Part shown: one piece after another, positions 30,531-38,126 of the stretch | Numbering within the stretch: position 1 is the stretch's first letter | Layout: each line of letters begins with the position of its first letter | Assembly (NCBI GenBank): GCA_039810245.1 | Contig: JBDHWQ010000014.1 | Coordinates: forward strand, 1-64,000 | Length of the DNA: 64,000 bases | Direction of reading: 5' to 3' | DNA from: CALDSL01 sp039810245 | GTDB taxonomy: Bacteria; Chloroflexota; Anaerolineae; Anaerolineales; Anaerolineaceae | The notes under the pieces: generated by a model | What the model saw: only the letters and a program-made list of their open reading frames with translations | Database searches by the model: none | Told to the model about the DNA's origin: nothing | Translations under genes and position numbers: made by a program

Positions 30531-32215
30531 TCCACCGGCACCCAGGCCAGGATGGTCGTCCCGGCGTCGGGCTCGGAAGAAATCTCGACATCGCCGCCCA
30601 CATTGCGCGCGCGGGTCTGCATATTGGCCAGGCCGTGGCCGAGGGTCAGGTTCATGCGGCTCATGTCAAAGCCGCGCCCATCGTCGCTGACTTCCAGCAG
30701 CACGCGGTCCAGCGCGGTCCACACCGTCACATTGACGTGCTTGGCGTGCGCGTGCTTGGCGATATTGGCCAGCGCTTCCTGGGTGATGTGGAACAGCACC
30801 ACGGCTTTGGTCTGGTTTAGCCCGGGGATGCCGTCGGTCGGCCCCTGCAGGGTGGCTTCCAGCAGCGTATTGGCGCGGAACTCGTTGGCCAGCCGCTGCA
30901 GGCCCTGCATCAGGTTTTCATCGTGCAACTGGCGCGGGCGCAGGTCGAGGATGTAAGCGCGGATATCGCGGATGGTGCTGTTCAGGTCGTTGATCGCCTG
31001 CTCGATACGCTGGCGCGACTGTGACGGCGATTCGCTCAGCAGCAGCCGCGCGTGTTCCAGTGTGAGGCCCACCGCGTAGATGGATTGGATGATGCCATCG
31101 TGTAGATCCATGCCAATGCGCTCGCGCTCTTCGAGTACGGCCAGGCGGCGACCCTGCAGGTTGAGGTGCACATTTTCCACCGCCGTGCCCACCCACAGGC
31201 TGATGGCCGAGAGGAACTGCATTTCCAGCTCACCCAGTGGCTGCTCGTGACAGCTTCCCACGCACATCACGCCCAGCGCGCCGCGCCGCCCGCTGAGCGG
31301 GAAGCACGCCACCTGGTTAAAGCGTCCGTCCAGCGCCTCAGGCGAGAGCCCGTCCGCGCCCGGGCCGGGCACTGACAGCAGCAGCGGCTGGCCGCTGGCG
31401 GCAATCTTGCCCACCAGCCCTTCGCCGATGCGGTACTGCTGCCGCGTGAAGAGGTTGTCTTCGGTGCAGCCGCGGTGCAGCACCAGGTTGAGTAACTGGC
31501 TGTCTTCCAGCCGAAGGTACACCTCGCCCACGTCGAGGCGCAGGTAATCCATCACCTGGTTGAGCGCGCGGTCGAGAATCTGGTCGTTATCCGGCGAGGA
31601 TGCCAGGGTGGAGGCCAGCTCATTGAGCAGCGCCAGGTTCTCGTTGCGGCGCGTCAGCACGCGATCGCGCTCCACCATGCCCTCGTACAGCCGCGCGTTT
31701 TGGATCGCGGCGGCGGCATAGGTGGCCAGCGTTTCAATCATGCGCTGATCTTCGCGCGTAAACTCAACTCCACCCTGCTTGTTGGTCAGGTAGATCTGCC
31801 CGAGGCTGGTATCCCCCTGGCGGATGGGCACGCCCAGGAAGGAATGCATTTCGGGGTGGTTGGCCGGGAAGCCGGTGCGGCGCGGGTCGCGGTCGATATC
31901 CGGGACGCGTATGGTCTCGGAGTAGCGCATCAGGTGGCCGATCAGCCCGCGGCCCACCGGGGGATGCTCCATGCGCGCCACTTCCTCAGCGGTCATGCCC
32001 ACCGGGATAAATTTTTCCAGCTTGCCGCTGCTATCCAGCACACCCACCGCGGCGTAGCGCGCGCCCACCTGCTGGCAGGCCAGCGTGGCGATGTTCTCGA
32101 GCAGCGAGTCGAGCGAGACGTTGCGCACCAGCCCCAGGCTGGCCTCGTGCAGTGCCTGCAGTCGGTCTTCAAGCTGCTCGCGTGAGAGCATGGGCGCGGG
32201 TTGCATGGGTTTCAC
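30527..32215 (-). CDS. GAF-domain sensor histidine kinase (NarL-partner, HisKA_3 type)
   Basis: The 562-aa soluble kinase has two GAF domains (about residues 35-175 and 205-350). A HisKA_3 dimerisation region with ERERIGMDLHDGIIQ follows (His372), and then a HATPase domain (AKHAHAKHVNVTV, DDGRGFD, GHGLANMQTRA). It is expected to phosphorylate a NarL/LuxR-type regulator, but none is adjacent. It is followed with overlap by the MenG-like gene, a possible redox/quinone link. A minus-strand promoter lies at 32222-32251. Confidence 0.92.
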   Translation of the reverse strand: MKPMQPAPMLSREQLEDRLQALHEASLGLVRNVSLDSLLENIATLACQQVGARYAAVGVLDSSGKLEKFIPVGMTAEEVARMEHPPVGRGLIGHLMRYSETIRVPDIDRDPRRTGFPANHPEMHSFLGVPIRQGDTSLGQIYLTNKQGGVEFTREDQRMIETLATYAAAAIQNARLYEGMVERDRVLTRRNENLALLNELASTLASSPDNDQILDRALNQVMDYLRLDVGEVYLRLEDSQLLNLVLHRGCTEDNLFTRQQYRIGEGLVGKIAASGQPLLLSVPGPGADGLSPEALDGRFNQVACFPLSGRRGALGVMCVGSCHEQPLGELEMQFLSAISLWVGTAVENVHLNLQGRRLAVLEERERIGMDLHDGIIQSIYAVGLTLEHARLLLSESPSQSRQRIEQAINDLNSTIRDIRAYILDLRPRQLHDENLMQGLQRLANEFRANTLLEATLQGPTDGIPGLNQTKAVVLFHITQEALANIAKHAHAKHVNVTVWTALDRVLLEVSDDGRGFDMSRMNLTLGHGLANMQTRARNVGGDVEISSEPDAGTTILAWVPVE

Positions 32216-32221
32216 GTGTTG

Positions 32222-32251
32222 ATTTTACCTGAAAAGGGTGACATTCGTCAA
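32222..32251 (-). promoter_or_regulatory. Promoter of the GAF histidine kinase operon
   Basis: On the minus strand, TTGACG (32251-32246), an 18-bp spacer and TAAAAT (32227-32222), a few bases before the kinase ATG at 32215. The leader would be very short. Confidence 0.5.
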
Positions 32252-32323
32252 TTAAAGACCGCTCTCATCCCCCTGGCTCCCTTCTCTCCCCCCGTCGGGG
32301 AGAGAAGGGGAATATCGAAAAGT

Positions 32324-32362
32324 GCAAGTTTTTGCGCGTCCGATGGACGCGCAAAAACTTGC
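32324..32362. repeat. Perfect 18-bp hairpin
   Basis: Arms 32324-32341 and 32345-32362 are exact reverse complements around GAT. There is no gene end beside it: both flanking genes diverge, so termination is not an obvious role. Confidence 0.55.
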
Positions 32363-32542
32363 TTAAGAATAATTTCCCCGCCCCAAGCCTGGGGCTGGGT
32401 CAGGGGTGGGGTTGGCAAAGCCCGTATAGAGCAGCCTCTCTGGACCAGTCCTTCGACACAAACGGGCCAAATCAGACCGCTCCCGGTATAATTAACCGCA
32501 AACACCGGCGCGGCCCTGTCCACGCCGGGCAAGGAGAGAACC

Positions 32543-33202
32543 ATGTTCAACAGTATCTTTCGCCGCCGCGAAGAAGAACAACGCATTCGCACCGAGGGCC
32601 GCCTGCCCCCGGGACAATCGTTGACGGAAAAGTTCCCGGTGCTGCATTACGGTCCGGTGCCTTCCTTTAACCCTACCACCTGGGACTTCCGCGTGGATGG
32701 CCTGGTGGAGCAGCCCATGCGCTGGTCTTGGGACGAGTTCAACCAGCTCCCGCGCAGCCAGATCACCATGGACCTGCACTGCGTGACGCGCTGGAGCAAG
32801 GTGGACACGCTGTGGGAAGGCGTGAGCGTGCGTGCGCTGGTCGATCGCGGGCTGATCCAACCCCTGCCGGCGGCACGCTACGTGGTGCAGCACGCCGAGT
32901 ACGGTTTTACCGTCAACCTGCCGCTGGACGTGGTCTTGCAGGAAAACTTCCTGCTGGCCACGCACTTCGACGGCCAGCCCATTTCACCCGACCATGGCTT
33001 CCCGCTGCGCGGGGTGATCGGCGCCATCCCCAATCGCTCGGATCTGAAAGTGCCCTATCTGTGGAAGGGCGCCAAGTGGCTGCGCCGGCTGGAATTCCTG
33101 GAGCACGACCAGCCCGGGTTCTGGGAGCAGGCCGGGTATCACAATGAGGCCGATGTGTGGGAAGAAGAGCGCTTCTCCAGCCCCGGGTGGGGCTTCCGCT
33201 AA
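32543..33202 (+). CDS. Sulfite-oxidase-fold molybdopterin oxidoreductase (YedY/SorA-like)
   Basis: The 219-aa protein is the molybdenum-cofactor domain alone. It has FPVLHYGPVP near residue 31, DGLVEQPMRWSWDEF, the Mo-ligand cysteine in MDLHCVTRWSK (about residue 80), and FPLRGVIGAIPNRSDLKVPYLWKGAKWL. No twin-arginine signal is seen, so it should be cytoplasmic, unlike MsrP/YedY. No heme or membrane partner gene is adjacent. The substrate is unknown. TATAAT lies at 32487-32492. Confidence 0.87.
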   Translation: MFNSIFRRREEEQRIRTEGRLPPGQSLTEKFPVLHYGPVPSFNPTTWDFRVDGLVEQPMRWSWDEFNQLPRSQITMDLHCVTRWSKVDTLWEGVSVRALVDRGLIQPLPAARYVVQHAEYGFTVNLPLDVVLQENFLLATHFDGQPISPDHGFPLRGVIGAIPNRSDLKVPYLWKGAKWLRRLEFLEHDQPGFWEQAGYHNEADVWEEERFSSPGWGFR

Positions 33203-33209
33203 GGCCGGG

Positions 33210-34316
33210 GTGAGCGCGCAGGGGCGTTCCGGCGTAATCCGCGTGCTGTATGACGGCTGGGCGCTGGCTCATGCGCCGTCGACGCCGGGCGCGCTGCACC
33301 TGCTGGCGCTGCTCAGCGCGCTGCCCGCAGGTATCGAGGCGCTGGTGGCGCTGCCGGTTTCCTCGGCCGCTGCGCTCCCACCCGGAGTCACGGCCATCCA
33401 CCTGCCGGGCAAGGAGTCAACCCTGGCGCGGCTGGCCTGGGAGCAGCGCGCGCTGCCGCGGCTGGCGCGCGAGCACGGCGCGCAAATTTTACACCTGTTC
33501 GGGCTGCATCCGCCGCTGGCCTGCCCGGTGCCGGTGGTGGTCAGCCCGGCCGAAGTTGCCGAAAGGGCCGAAGGAGATGCCGCGCCGCTGGGGCTGCGCC
33601 AGGTTGGCGCGCGGCTGCGCGGGGCGCTAGCCGCCGGGGCGGCTGACAGCATTGGTGCCATTTTCTGGCCGGATGACCTCGAGCCCCCGGCGACGAAAAG
33701 CGCCGTCCTGCGCCTGCCGCCGCTGCCGCACCCGGCCTTCCAGCGTCCTACCACCACCTTTTTCCATCCGGACGCCGAAGGCTGCGTGCTGTATCATGGT
33801 GCGCTGGAGGAAACCACCCTGCTGCGGCTGCTGGAAGGCTGGGGCTGGGTGGCCGGCGCGTTGGGCGCGTTCAACCCGCTGGTGCTGGCCGGGCTGAACG
33901 CGGAGCAGGCCGCGCTGGCAGCGCGCCTGGCCCAGGCCGGCGATTTCGGCGACAGCGTGCGCGTGCTGTCAGCGCGCTCACCGGAGGATTGGGCCGCGCT
34001 GTACGCAGCCGCTTCACTGGTGGTGCACCTGGGCGCGCCCGCGGCGTGGGGTGACGCGCTCACCAACGCGCTGGCTGCCGGCAAGCCGCTGGTAGCCTGG
34101 GAGCATCCGCTCACCGCGCAGCGCGTAGGCCCGGCTGCCTACCTTACCCCGCCGGGTGACGGCCGCGCGCTGGGCGCGGCGATCAGCACGCTGATGGTGG
34201 AGACGGAAATGGCCGAAAATCTGGCTGCACGCGCCCGCGAGCGCGCCACCGCGTGGTCCTCGCAATCCTTTGGCGCGCGCCTGCTGGACCTTTACCGGCG
34301 CACGACGGCCAGGTAA
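33210..34316 (+). CDS. Glycosyltransferase-like protein (GT-B, family 1/4-like)
   Basis: The probable start is the GTG at 33210, just after the upstream stop; an ATG at 33144 would overlap that gene by 59 bp. The 368-aa product starts VIRVLYDGWALAHAPSTPGALHLL. It ends with a GT-B C-terminal pattern: LYAAASLVVHLGAPAAWGDALTNALAAGKPLVAWEHPLT. The usual EGFGLP motif is replaced by AAWGDAL, so catalysis is less certain. The protein is very rich in Ala and Leu. Possible polysaccharide or glycolipid role. Confidence 0.65.
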   Translation: MSAQGRSGVIRVLYDGWALAHAPSTPGALHLLALLSALPAGIEALVALPVSSAAALPPGVTAIHLPGKESTLARLAWEQRALPRLAREHGAQILHLFGLHPPLACPVPVVVSPAEVAERAEGDAAPLGLRQVGARLRGALAAGAADSIGAIFWPDDLEPPATKSAVLRLPPLPHPAFQRPTTTFFHPDAEGCVLYHGALEETTLLRLLEGWGWVAGALGAFNPLVLAGLNAEQAALAARLAQAGDFGDSVRVLSARSPEDWAALYAAASLVVHLGAPAAWGDALTNALAAGKPLVAWEHPLTAQRVGPAAYLTPPGDGRALGAAISTLMVETEMAENLAARARERATAWSSQSFGARLLDLYRRTTAR

Positions 34317-35068
34317 ATACCCAGGCCAATGCCCAGCAGCACCAGCAGCCCGCCAATGATGCCCAGCAGCGGCGAACGCCCGCCCTCGCTCACCGGCAGC
34401 GGCTGCGCGGCGCTGCTCATCTGCGCGCCAAAATCCAGGATCACCTGGTCAGCGTTGCGCAGGTCGAGCACGTACTGCATCGCGGTGGTGGGGTTATAAC
34501 CGTCCGGCACGGCCAGGCTGATGGTGTACGACCCGACCGGCAGATCGCTGAAACACAACGGATCAACGCCGCCCGTGGTGTTGCCGGTGACCGATGCCTT
34601 GCCGCCGCGGTGCACCACGCTGGCTGCCCCGCCGGCGATCAACGCCTCGCCTGTCTCGGACATGCCGTTGCCGTTGAGATCATCGAACAGGTCGATACAG
34701 ATCTGGCCCTTGCCTTCTACTGCCGGGCCAACCATCAGCGTTGGCGTGGCGACCACGGCCGGGGCCGGGCTGGCTTCGACGATGCCCAGCAGAAGCTCCT
34801 GATCGATACGCACCGGGCAGTCCTCGCCTTCCAGGCCGTTCAAGCGGCGCAGCTCTTCCAGCGGTATCTTATTGAGCAGCGAAATGCTGATGCACGTATC
34901 CCCCGGGCGTACTTTGTAGATAATACGCCCGTCCGCGCCGGCGGTGGGCGTGGGCACCACGATTTGCGGCAGGTCGTCACTGGCCGCGGCGGGCAGGATC
35001 GTGAGTGCCAGGGCGCCGAGTAGCATGGCGACAAAGAAAAAGGCGCGCAGCATCAACTGGGTTTTCAT
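34292..35068 (-). CDS. Exported LysM protein with SdrD-B-like domain and C-terminal anchor
   Basis: The start at 35068 gives a 258-aa protein with a signal peptide (about residues 1-30, ending PAAAS). A LysM module follows (YKVRPGDTCISISLLNKIPLEELRRLNG, about 51-78), then a spacer, an ICIDLFDDLNGNG-type B domain (about 120-220) and a terminal helix (about 235-254) followed by RR. It is probably a cell-surface protein bound to glycan. The 3' end overlaps the convergent glycosyltransferase gene by 25 bp. Confidence 0.75.
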   Translation of the reverse strand: MKTQLMLRAFFFVAMLLGALALTILPAAASDDLPQIVVPTPTAGADGRIIYKVRPGDTCISISLLNKIPLEELRRLNGLEGEDCPVRIDQELLLGIVEASPAPAVVATPTLMVGPAVEGKGQICIDLFDDLNGNGMSETGEALIAGGAASVVHRGGKASVTGNTTGGVDPLCFSDLPVGSYTISLAVPDGYNPTTAMQYVLDLRNADQVILDFGAQMSSAAQPLPVSEGGRSPLLGIIGGLLVLLGIGLGIYLAVVRR

Positions 35069-35131
35069 GGGGTGTTCACCTGCCGGGATTATAACATGCC
35101 ACGCGGCGCAAAAGATGATAATATCCAGGTT

Positions 35132-36028
35132 GTGAACTCCCCGCTGCGCTTCGCTGTCCTGCTGCTCGCCATGCTGGCATTTCTGCCCGCGTTGGGTGGC
35201 TGCGCGCCGTCCGCGAACGCAGCCGTGCTTACCCCCGCCGGCAGCGAAGTGCAAAGCGAAACCTCCACGGCCACCCTCACCCCCACGCAGACCGGGACGA
35301 TCCAGTGGTTCCCGGCCACGCGCACGCCCACCCCGCCGCCTGTATTCCAACCCCAGGCTACACCCGAGCGCCGCCCGGGGATTGGCAAGCTGGTGCTGCA
35401 GGACGACTTCACCAAAACCACCGGCTGGAACACCGGGCAGACCGCGGCGGGCAGCATCAGCCTGGGCGGCGGCTCGCTCACCCTGGCCATCCCCGGCGTG
35501 GTAGGCAACCTGTACAGCCTGCGCGCCAACACCAGCCTGACCGACTTTTACCTGGAAATCACCGCCACGCTGAACCTGTGCCGTGGTGATGATAGCTACG
35601 GGCTGCTGCTGCGCGCCGCCTCGGCGCAGGATTATTACCGCCTGCTGATCAACTGCGAAGGCAAGCTGCGCCTCGAGCGGGTGAAAAACGGCTACGTGGC
35701 CATCCTGCAGGACTGGACGCTGAGCGGCCAGGTGCCGCCCGGCTCGCCGCTGGTGCTGCGCATCGGGTTTTTCGCTGTGCGCGGCGACCTGCGCGTATTC
35801 GTCAACGATATCTTCCAATTCTCCGCCGCCGACACGGTCTTTACTACCGGCACAGTGGGGGTGTTCGCGCGCTCCAGCGGCGCCAACGCGCTGACGGTAA
35901 ACTTCAGCGATCTGCAGGCGCACCTGGTGGACCCGGCGCGCGTGCCTACCGATACGCCGCTGCCCACCATCACGCCCACGCCGGCCAACACCCGCGCACC
36001 GACGTGGACGGTGACGCCTACGCGCTAA
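35132..36028 (+). CDS. Lipoprotein with LamG/concanavalin-like domain and TPT linkers
   Basis: I take the GTG at 35132 as start because it leads straight into a signal peptide with lipobox LGGC. ATGs at 35072 and 35096 would add 12-20 polar residues. After a Thr/Pro-rich linker, residues of about 95-270 form a beta-rich domain (DDFTKTTGWNTG, SYGLLLRAASAQDYYRL, GTVGVFARSSGANALTVNFSDLQ) like laminin-G or 3-keto-disaccharide-hydrolase folds. A second PTDTPLPTITPTP tail follows. Carbohydrate binding at the cell surface is plausible. Confidence 0.7.
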   Translation: MNSPLRFAVLLLAMLAFLPALGGCAPSANAAVLTPAGSEVQSETSTATLTPTQTGTIQWFPATRTPTPPPVFQPQATPERRPGIGKLVLQDDFTKTTGWNTGQTAAGSISLGGGSLTLAIPGVVGNLYSLRANTSLTDFYLEITATLNLCRGDDSYGLLLRAASAQDYYRLLINCEGKLRLERVKNGYVAILQDWTLSGQVPPGSPLVLRIGFFAVRGDLRVFVNDIFQFSAADTVFTTGTVGVFARSSGANALTVNFSDLQAHLVDPARVPTDTPLPTITPTPANTRAPTWTVTPTR

Positions 36029-36040
36029 GAAAGAAGCTAT

Positions 36041-36081
36041 TCTGAGATTTCCGCGCGCCTGAGGCGCGCGGAAATCTCAGA
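36041..36081. terminator. 20-bp perfect hairpin after the lipoprotein gene
   Basis: Arms 36041-36060 and 36062-36081 are exact complements about one central G (a 3-nt loop in practice). It starts 12 bp past the stop and has no T-run. Confidence 0.65.
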
Positions 36082-36097
36082 GTTAACAATTCCCCTC

Positions 36098-36124
36098 TTG
36101 ACATTTCTGCAAATATGGTACAAT
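36098..36124 (+). promoter_or_regulatory. Promoter of the ssb-translin-Cas4-like operon
   Basis: TTGACA at 36098-36103 and TACAAT at 36119-36124. The 15-bp spacer is short, but a TG at 36116-36117 gives an extended -10. The leader to the ssb ATG is about 58 nt. Confidence 0.6.
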
Positions 36125-36188
36125 TGTTCTGTAACCGCGCGGTCACACACTCTAATCTTTGTTGCGTTCTCGATAAGGAGACAGCAAA

Positions 36189-36602
36189 ATGTACCACACC
36201 ATCATTATCGTCGGCAACCTGGGGCGCGAACCAGAAATGCGCTATACCCCCGGCGGCCAGGCCGTTACCAACTTCTCCGTAGCAACCAGTCGTCAATACC
36301 AGGGCAATGACGGCCAGATGGTCAAAGAAACCATCTGGTTCCGCATTAGCGTCTGGGGCAAGCAGGCCGAATCCTGCAATACCTATCTGCACAAGGGCAG
36401 CAAAGTGCTGGTCGAAGGCCGCCTGCAGCCCGATCCCAGCACCGGTGGCCCGCGGGTCTTCCAGCGTCAGGATGGCACCAGCGGGTCTTCCTTCGAAGTC
36501 ACCGCCAGCACCGTGCGCTTCCTCTCTTCTCGTGGAGAAGGGGAAGGCGGCATGGGCGAGGGTGCCGGCGAAGCCGACTCCGGCGACGACATCCCATTCT
36601 AG
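36189..36602 (+). CDS. ssb: Single-stranded DNA-binding protein
   Basis: The 137-aa SSB has the OB-fold pattern MYHTIIIVGNLGREPEMRYTPGGQAVTNFSVAT, then VKETIWFRISVWGKQAES and GSKVLVEGRLQPDP. It ends with a Gly/Glu-rich linker and the acidic tip DDIPF, the partner-docking tail of bacterial SSBs. An AAGGAG site precedes the ATG. It is the first gene of a run with translin and the split Cas4-like nuclease, an unusual partner set: classical SSB genes lie beside rpsF/rpsR or uvrA. Confidence 0.95.
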   Translation: MYHTIIIVGNLGREPEMRYTPGGQAVTNFSVATSRQYQGNDGQMVKETIWFRISVWGKQAESCNTYLHKGSKVLVEGRLQPDPSTGGPRVFQRQDGTSGSSFEVTASTVRFLSSRGEGEGGMGEGAGEADSGDDIPF

Positions 36603-36625
36603 GCCGCTCAAAGGCAAAACCGACG

Positions 36626-37342
36626 ATGGACCCCTTTGCCGCGCTGGCCGAAAGCGCGCACCGCAATTTCGAGGCTCGCACCAAAGCGCGTGACCAGGCC
36701 CTGGCGCAGGCGCGCCAGCTCACCCGTCACGCCGCGCAGGCCATCCGGGCAATCCACCGCAGTGAAGAAGACCTGGCCCAGGAACACCTGGGCCAGGCTC
36801 TTTCGCTGGTGGAAAGCCTGAAGACCGACCTGAAAACCTACCCCGACCTGTACTTTGCCGGGTACACGCAAGACGCGATCAAGGAATTTGCCGAAGCCAC
36901 CATCACGGTGGCGCTGATTCTCGATCGCCCCATGCCGATGCCGGCCGAGATGGGCATCGAAACCGCCACGTACATTAACGGGCTGGCGGAAGTCACCGGT
37001 GAGTTGCGCCGCCGCTGCCTGGATATCCTGCGCAAGGGCTATTCCAGCGAGGCCGAGCGCCTGCTGACCCTGATGGACGACATTTACTCGCTGCTGGTCA
37101 CGTTGGATTATCCCGACGCGATCACCAACGGGCTGCGCCGCCAGACCGACCTGGCGCGTGGTATCCTCGAAAAGACGCGCGGCGATCTCACCCTCAGCCT
37201 GCGCCAGGAGCAGATGCAGTCGGCGATCCACGCCCTCTCGCGCCAGCTTTCGATCAAGGAACCCGGCGCCGGCGGCGAGCAGGAGCTGTTCAACGATGAA
37301 AACGGGCCAGAGGACGGCGTCGCGGACGATCCGGGCGTCTGA
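36626..37342 (+). CDS. Prokaryotic translin-family protein
   Basis: The 238-aa helical protein matches archaeal/bacterial translin. It has RQLTRHAAQAIRAIHR at the N-terminus, LDRPMPMPAEMGIETATYINGLAEVTGELRRRCLDILRKG (about 93-132), MDDIYSLLVTLDYPDAITNGLRRQTDLARG and EKTRGDLTLSLRQEQ. In eukaryotes translin binds ssDNA/RNA and, with TRAX, forms the C3PO RNase; the prokaryotic form has no settled role. It lies 23 bp after ssb, and its end overlaps the next gene by 47 bp. The C-terminal 25 residues are acidic. Confidence 0.88.
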   Translation: MDPFAALAESAHRNFEARTKARDQALAQARQLTRHAAQAIRAIHRSEEDLAQEHLGQALSLVESLKTDLKTYPDLYFAGYTQDAIKEFAEATITVALILDRPMPMPAEMGIETATYINGLAEVTGELRRRCLDILRKGYSSEAERLLTLMDDIYSLLVTLDYPDAITNGLRRQTDLARGILEKTRGDLTLSLRQEQMQSAIHALSRQLSIKEPGAGGEQELFNDENGPEDGVADDPGV

Positions 37343-37559
37343 GATCGGATCGTTCCTGTACTGCCGGCGCTCGTGGTGGTTCCGGCGCGAGGGCGTAGAA
37401 CCTGAAAACCAGGCGGACCTGGCCGGCGGCACCGCCTTTCACCAGCGCCACGGGCGTAACGTGCTCGCCGCAGGTTTGCTGCGCGCGGCCGGGATCGGCC
37501 TGCTGCTGCTGGCGCTGGCGCTGGTGGCGGCCGGGTTGGTGCTGCTGTGGACCGCCTGA
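37296..37559 (+). CDS. Cas4-like N-terminal half with a transmembrane helix
   Basis: The 87-aa protein contains the N-terminal Cas4/RecB nuclease signature: ASEIGSFLYCRRSWWF (Fe-S cysteine at residue 23) and GGTAFH (motif I histidine at 49). A single transmembrane helix (about 67-85) ends the protein. It has no nuclease core; that is encoded by the next gene. It overlaps translin by 47 bp and the next gene by 13 bp. Nothing in the overlap resembles a slippery site, so two coupled polypeptides are the simplest reading; a frame-disrupted single gene is the alternative. Confidence 0.7.
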   Translation: MKTGQRTASRTIRASEIGSFLYCRRSWWFRREGVEPENQADLAGGTAFHQRHGRNVLAAGLLRAAGIGLLLLALALVAAGLVLLWTA

Positions 37560-38071
37560 TCCTGCCCCTCGGAGCGCTGCTGGCGCTGATTGCGCTGGTC
37601 GTGCTGTGGCAGGCAGCGCGCCAGCGTAAAGCATCCGGTCTGCCTGCCGGCCGCGTAATCTACACCGACACGCGCGCCTGGGGCACGCTGGAAAAGCCGC
37701 TCTACGACCCGTTGCACGGGCTGACCGGCAAGCCGGACTACATCATCGAGCAGGGCGAGCGCTGGATCCCGGTGGAAGTCAAGAGTGCCTATGCCCCGCC
37801 CGAGCCGTACGACAGCCACGTCTACCAGCTTGCGGCTTACTGCCTGCTGGTAGAGCGCGCTTCAGGCAAGCGCCCACCCTATGGAATTCTGAAATATCGC
37901 AATCGCAGCTACGCGATTGATTACACCCCCGAACTGGAAGCCAGCCTGAAAGACTTGCTGGCCGAAATGCGCCGCGAGGAACGCCTGGAAGAATCCGACC
38001 GCTCGCACGAAGACCCGGCGCGCTGCGCCCGCTGCGGCTACCGCCGCACCTGCGACCAGCGCCTGGGCTGA
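37547..38071 (+). CDS. Cas4-like PD-(D/E)XK nuclease C-terminal half with N-terminal membrane anchor
   Basis: Starting at the GTG at 37547, the 174-aa protein has a transmembrane helix (about residues 4-23). The nuclease core follows: GKPDYII (Asp64), IPVEVKS (Glu77, Lys79) and QLAAY (Gln94, Tyr98, motif III). Cys160, Cys163 and Cys169 (CARCGYRRTC) match the three C-terminal Fe-S ligands of Cas4. The fourth ligand and motif I histidine are in the preceding gene. Together the two proteins rebuild a complete Cas4-like exonuclease tethered to the membrane by two helices. No cas1/cas2 is present. Confidence 0.8.
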   Translation: MDRLILPLGALLALIALVVLWQAARQRKASGLPAGRVIYTDTRAWGTLEKPLYDPLHGLTGKPDYIIEQGERWIPVEVKSAYAPPEPYDSHVYQLAAYCLLVERASGKRPPYGILKYRNRSYAIDYTPELEASLKDLLAEMRREERLEESDRSHEDPARCARCGYRRTCDQRLG

Positions 38072-38113
38072 GGCCGTATCAAAACTGCTAAGGCAATTCC
38101 ACGCGTTTTCTTC

Positions 38114-38119
38114 TATAAT
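38114..38119 (+). promoter_or_regulatory. -10 box of nadK, near-leaderless
   Basis: A perfect TATAAT lies only 7 bases before the nadK ATG (38127), so transcription should start at or next to the start codon. No clear -35 was found. Confidence 0.45.
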
Positions 38120-38126
38120 TAACCCT

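Larger units (their letters stand above)
32216..32542. other. Intergenic region with two strong palindromes
   Basis: A 327-bp divergent gap. It holds a minus-strand promoter near the kinase and a 13-bp C/T-rich hairpin (arms 32279-32291 and 32297-32309). A perfect 18-bp hairpin (32324-32341 and 32345-32362, loop GAT) and a further CCCCAAGCC...GGGGTTGG-type stretch (about 32380-32416) follow. A TATAAT box at 32487-32492 precedes the oxidoreductase gene. The stacked palindromes look like a dispersed intergenic repeat and not like a gene. Confidence 0.55.

Noticed and set aside
37296..38071. CRISPR-Cas adaptation module
   Set aside because: The Cas4-like pair stands without cas1, cas2, effector genes or a repeat array anywhere in the window.
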